Source of the DNA: Magnetospira sp.
GTDB taxonomy: Bacteria; Pseudomonadota; Alphaproteobacteria; Rhodospirillales; Magnetospiraceae
Reading direction: 5' to 3'
Length of the DNA: 48,127 nucleotides
Assembly (NCBI GenBank): GCA_028282245.1
Contig: JANQIL010000110.1
Span: forward strand, 1 to 48,127
The notes below the pieces were generated by a model. It was not told the origin of the DNA, made no database searches, and saw nothing but the letters and a program-made list of their open reading frames with translations. Positions within the stretch are counted from its first letter, which is position 1. Every line of letters starts with the position of its first letter. Below, piece after piece: positions 45,001 through 48,127 of the stretch. Made by a program: the position numbers and the translations under genes.

Positions 45001-46782
45001 TTACAACAATGCCAAGGATTCCTCGACATCGGCGACAAGCCGTTGTCCAACCACGTAGTGTTGGTGCCAAAGCGCGAAAAACAGCAGGCTCCAGGCGGCC
45101 TTGCCGGCGCGCGGCGCGGGATCCCCGAACAGCGCCTCGACCGCCTCCGGCCGGCACAGGGCCGCGACCCCGGGCTGTGCCGCCACCAATCGCCCGAGAG
45201 GTCGCCCACGGGCCCGAATCCAGGTTGCCACCGGCACCGTGAATCCGCGCTTGCGGGCCAACGGATCGCTCTCCGGCAGCGCCGTGGCGAGCCAGCGTCG
45301 CAGCAACCATTTTCCGCGCCCGTCAACAACCTTGAGTCGATCCGGCAACGCGAACGCGAAACCGGCCAGACGATCGTCGAGCAGCGGGACCCGTCCCTCC
45401 ACCCCCTCCGCCATCAGGCAACGGTCGAGCTTGACGAGCAGATCGTTGGGCAGCCACCCGGCGACGTCGGCCGCCTGCGCCCTTTGCAAACGCGACCAGC
45501 CGGGGCGCCTCCCCTCGCGCTCGATGGCGGCGAGGCCATCGCGCCAGCCGACGGGGGAGTCGCGCAGCACGCCAAGGCCGTCCAGAATGCCCCGCCGGCG
45601 GACCGCCCGGGTCAGCGGCCAGGGACGCATCGCCCCCCGATAGCGCCCGTAGCCACCGAACACCTCGTCGCCCCCCTCGCCGCTCAGCACCACCTTGAGT
45701 CCTTCGGCCCGCGCCGCGCGGGCCAGCTTGAGGGTCGGCAGAATGGCATAGTCGGCCACCGGATCGTCCATCGCCGTCACCGCGTCCGGCAACATCGCCC
45801 AGAAGTCGGCCTCGGTGAACGGCACGTCGATCCGTTCCGCCCCGGCGGCGCGCGCCGCCGCCGCCGCCGCCGCCCGCTCGTCGCCCACGGCGCCGACGGC
45901 ATCCGGAAAAAACGCCGTGTAGGCGCGCACCGGGCGCGGGTTGAGGCGCGCCATCATCGCCAACACCGCCGAGGAATCGACTCCACCCGAAAGAAACATG
46001 CCGTAGGGCACGTCCGAACGCTGGTGAATCGTCACCGCGTCCTCGAACAGGGAATCGAACCGCGCCAGCGCCGCCCGCGCGTCGGCGTCCTGCGGCCCGA
46101 TGTCGGCCGGCAGGGCCTCGCGCCGCGTCTCGGATATAATTCTTCCGTCGCGCAGGGTCACCAGGGCGCCCGGCGGCAGCCGCCGGATCGCCCGAAACGG
46201 AGTCGCCGCGCCGGTGGTGAACTGGAGCTGCAACAGTTCAAGGATTTTCCCCGGGTCCGGGTCGCGCGGCACCAAGCCGGACGCCAGCAGGGCCCGGGGC
46301 TCGGAGGCGAACAGGACGGCGTCCGGAGTCTCGGCCAGATACAGCGGCTTGATGCCGAACGGATCGCGGGCCAATTTCAGTTCTCGCCGCCTCGGGTCGT
46401 GCAGCGCCAGGGCGTACATGCCGCGCAGGGAGTCGACGAAGCCGTCTCCGCGATCGGCCTGGAGATGCAGCGGAGGCTCGCAGTCGGAGCCGGTGCGGAA
46501 CGCCGCCCCGCTCAATCCGGCGCGCAACTCGACGTGGTTGTAGATCTCCCCGTTGGCGACCAGCGCCGAACGCTCGTGGTCGGGTCCCGGTCCGAACAGC
46601 GGCTGATCGCCGGTCGCCAGGTCGATGATCGCCAGGCGGGTGTGGACCAAGCCCACGCCGCCGGACACGTGGACGCCGCCACCGTCGGGACCGCGATGGG
46701 TCAGGGCCGCCGCCATGCGGTCCAGCACCGCGCGGTCCGGTGCCGCCCCATGGCGGGTCATCAGGCCGGCGATGCCGCACAT
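45001..46782 (-). CDS. asnB: asparagine synthase-family glutamine amidotransferase
   Basis: The 593-residue protein has a class II glutaminase domain beginning with Cys2 (MCGIAG). It shows HRGPDG (29-34), RLAIIDL, NGEIYNH and a KLARDPFGIKPLY block. The C-terminal synthetase domain has the PP-loop SGGVDSS (265-271), LSGEGGDEVFGGYGRYR and LDRCLMAEGVEGRVPLLD. It is either an asparagine synthetase or one of the related amidotransferases that modify sugars in polysaccharide loci. The neighbours favour the latter: the ATG at 46782 lies 22 nt inside the end of a glycosyltransferase gene, with another glycosyltransferase upstream. I left out the frame extension to 47094, which reads through the glycosyltransferase. 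Confidence 0.9.
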   Translation of the reverse strand: MCGIAGLMTRHGAAPDRAVLDRMAAALTHRGPDGGGVHVSGGVGLVHTRLAIIDLATGDQPLFGPGPDHERSALVANGEIYNHVELRAGLSGAAFRTGSDCEPPLHLQADRGDGFVDSLRGMYALALHDPRRRELKLARDPFGIKPLYLAETPDAVLFASEPRALLASGLVPRDPDPGKILELLQLQFTTGAATPFRAIRRLPPGALVTLRDGRIISETRREALPADIGPQDADARAALARFDSLFEDAVTIHQRSDVPYGMFLSGGVDSSAVLAMMARLNPRPVRAYTAFFPDAVGAVGDERAAAAAAARAAGAERIDVPFTEADFWAMLPDAVTAMDDPVADYAILPTLKLARAARAEGLKVVLSGEGGDEVFGGYGRYRGAMRPWPLTRAVRRRGILDGLGVLRDSPVGWRDGLAAIEREGRRPGWSRLQRAQAADVAGWLPNDLLVKLDRCLMAEGVEGRVPLLDDRLAGFAFALPDRLKVVDGRGKWLLRRWLATALPESDPLARKRGFTVPVATWIRARGRPLGRLVAAQPGVAALCRPEAVEALFGDPAPRAGKAAWSLLFFALWHQHYVVGQRLVADVEESLALL

Positions 46783-47813
46783 GTCCCGGCGATCGATTGG
46801 AAGAAATCCAGATAGCGCCCGACCACCACCTGTTCGGTGAACTCGCGGCGATAGCGCTCGTGGCCGCCGGCCGCGTTCCGCGCCGCCACCGCCGGATCGT
46901 CCAGCAGGTAGCGCATGGCCTCGGCCAGTCGGCGGGAGTCGTCGACCGGGACCAGCAGCCCCGACTGGTTGTGCTCGATCAAGGTGCCCGGGCCAAGGCT
47001 GTCGGTCGCCACCACCGGCACCTCCTGGGCCCAGGCCTCCAGCACCACGTTGCCCAGCGGCTCGTGACGCGACGGGCACACGAACAGGTCGCAAGCCGCG
47101 AACAGTTCGGCCGTGTCATCGCGCCAGCCGAGGAAGCGGACCCGTGGCTTGATTCCCAGGTGTCCGGCACGGATTTCCAGGTCGCGGCGCAGCGGTCCGT
47201 CCCCGGCCAGCCAAAGGTAGGCGTCGGGCACCCGGACCAAGGCGTCGAGCAGGACGTCGAAGGCCTTGTTGCGGTGCAGTCTCCCGAGGGCCAGGACCAG
47301 CGGCACGCTGTCCGGGGTCGACAGATGGCGGCGCGGCAGCGGCGGCCGGCGGTCGGCGGACACGAAATTGGGTAGAAAATGCGCGCGCTCCGCCGGCCAG
47401 CCCTGGCGCGTCAGGTAGTCGACCAGGTCCGGGGTGTTGCCGATCAGGTGGTCGCAGTGCCGGTAATACTTGAGGTCGTAATAGCCGCCGAGCCGTGCCA
47501 CGTGAACGAATCCGTGCCGTCGGCCGCGCGGGCAGAACCGGGTTGCCCGATTCATCCACGTCATCACCACGCGCGGACCGAACGCCGCCGTCTGCCGGCG
47601 GAACATCCATCGGCTGCGCAGGTCCAGCGGGCCGCCGAACGGCAGTTCGGTCACGTCGATCCCGCCGCCGCGCAGGGTCTCGGCCCGCTTCCGATGGCGG
47701 CGGATCACCACCCGCTGGTCCAGGCCGGCGGCCCGAAGGGCAAGGGCGAGGCGGACGAAGAAGGACTCGGCGCCGCCGAATTCCGCGCCCGCCATGGCCT
47801 GCAACACGCGCAT
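46761..47813 (-). CDS. GT4-family glycosyltransferase
   Basis: The 350-residue protein transfers a sugar from a nucleotide-sugar donor. The N-terminal Rossmann half starts MRVLQAMAGAEFGGAESFFVRLALAL, with the GGAE loop of GT4 enzymes. The C-terminal donor-binding half has LVLALGRLHRNKAFDVLLDAL, YLWLAGDGPLRRDL, VRFLGWRDD and the EX7E motif in CPSRHEPLGNVVLEAW. It has no signal peptide or membrane segment; it likely acts at the cytosolic face of the membrane. The ATG 47813 shares one base with the stop of the preceding gene (TGATG), so I prefer it to the longer frame from 47903. Donor and acceptor are unknown. Confidence 0.92.
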   Translation of the reverse strand: MRVLQAMAGAEFGGAESFFVRLALALRAAGLDQRVVIRRHRKRAETLRGGGIDVTELPFGGPLDLRSRWMFRRQTAAFGPRVVMTWMNRATRFCPRGRRHGFVHVARLGGYYDLKYYRHCDHLIGNTPDLVDYLTRQGWPAERAHFLPNFVSADRRPPLPRRHLSTPDSVPLVLALGRLHRNKAFDVLLDALVRVPDAYLWLAGDGPLRRDLEIRAGHLGIKPRVRFLGWRDDTAELFAACDLFVCPSRHEPLGNVVLEAWAQEVPVVATDSLGPGTLIEHNQSGLLVPVDDSRRLAEAMRYLLDDPAVAARNAAGGHERYRREFTEQVVVGRYLDFFQSIAGTCAASPA

Positions 47814-48127
47814 CAGCCAAGCAGCCCCTCGAAGGCCCGGGCCGCGTCGTCCCAGCCCCAGGCGCGCTGTCGTTCCAGGGCCGCGCGGTGCCGGGATCGC
47901 CAATGGGCGTCATCGGTCAGCAGCCGCACCGCGGCGTCGGCGAATCCCGCGCCATCGGCGGCGACGTGCCCGGTCAGGCCGTCGTCGACCCGCTCCGCCA
48001 TCGATCCGAGGTCCTGCACCACCGCCGGCACTCCCGATGCCTGCGCCTCGCCGACCGCCAGACAGAAGGTCTCGTTTTCGTCGCCCCGGTAGAGCATGCA
48101 GCGGGCGTCGCGGAATTCCTCGACAAG
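47813..48127 (-). CDS. GT4-type glycosyltransferase, C-terminal part (runs off the window)
   Basis: 105 codons are in the window, open at the right edge with no start needed inside it. The sequence DENETFCLAVGEAQASGVPAV contains the EX7E donor-binding motif of GT4 glycosyltransferases, followed by DLGSMAERVDDGLTGHVAAD and a C-terminal helix ending AFEGLLG. It belongs to the same minus-strand operon as the next glycosyltransferase and the amidotransferase, which suggests a polysaccharide locus continuing to the right. Confidence 0.85.
   Translation of the reverse strand, partial: LVEEFRDARCMLYRGDENETFCLAVGEAQASGVPAVVQDLGSMAERVDDGLTGHVAADGAGFADAAVRLLTDDAHWRSRHRAALERQRAWGWDDAARAFEGLLG

Overview
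This is a GC-rich chromosomal stretch of an alphaproteobacterium, most likely Rhodospirillales-like. That placement rests on the gene order glyA-nrdR-ribD-ribE-ribB-ribH-nusB, a MucR/Ros-family regulator, a Bpt aminoacyl-tRNA:protein transferase, the small alphaproteobacterial families DUF6898 and DUF6314, and an Asp-rich (Mg-type) HemB. About 45 protein genes fill the window with short intergenic gaps. I saw no rRNA or tRNA gene, insertion sequence, prophage or CRISPR array.

Left part (1-12 kb). The window opens with a suspicious junction: the 5' end of a secreted fasciclin-domain gene (+) runs head-on into the 3' end of nusB (-), and both genes are cut there. The riboflavin/nusB operon follows on the minus strand, then glyA. 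Next come a MucR-like regulator whose zinc histidines are missing, and a branched-chain amino-acid ABC transporter split into livK (+) and livG-livF-livH-livM (-), with a Nudix hydrolase between them.

Middle (12-30 kb). This part holds O-acetylhomoserine sulfhydrylase, a chemoreceptor, an ETHE1-type persulfide dioxygenase, hemB, cheW, a membrane-anchored penicillin-acylase-family hydrolase, threonine dehydratase, a flavin reductase, motA-motB with an RDD membrane protein coupled behind, bpt, and a complete TRAP transporter (dctP-dctQ-dctM) of the 2-oxoacid/lactate type.

Right part (30-48 kb). This part holds bioY, a DUF6314 protein, parC, an unrecognised exported protein, two different SLC13-family transporters on either side of recA (one paired with a universal stress protein), argB, a dihydroorotase-like protein lacking one metal histidine, a 751-residue protein with two hemerythrin domains joined by a very acidic linker, and an asparagine-synthase/glycosyltransferase cluster that runs off the right edge and looks like the start of a surface-polysaccharide locus.

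Most of the window is ordinary housekeeping DNA, and I found no convincing new multi-gene system. The items most worth a second look are the double-hemerythrin protein, the zinc-less MucR homologue and the inverted repeats in its promoter, the chimeric left edge, the dihydroorotase-like metal-site change, and the unknown exported protein with a hairpin in its leader. Three convergent gene pairs are separated by strong perfect stem-loops.
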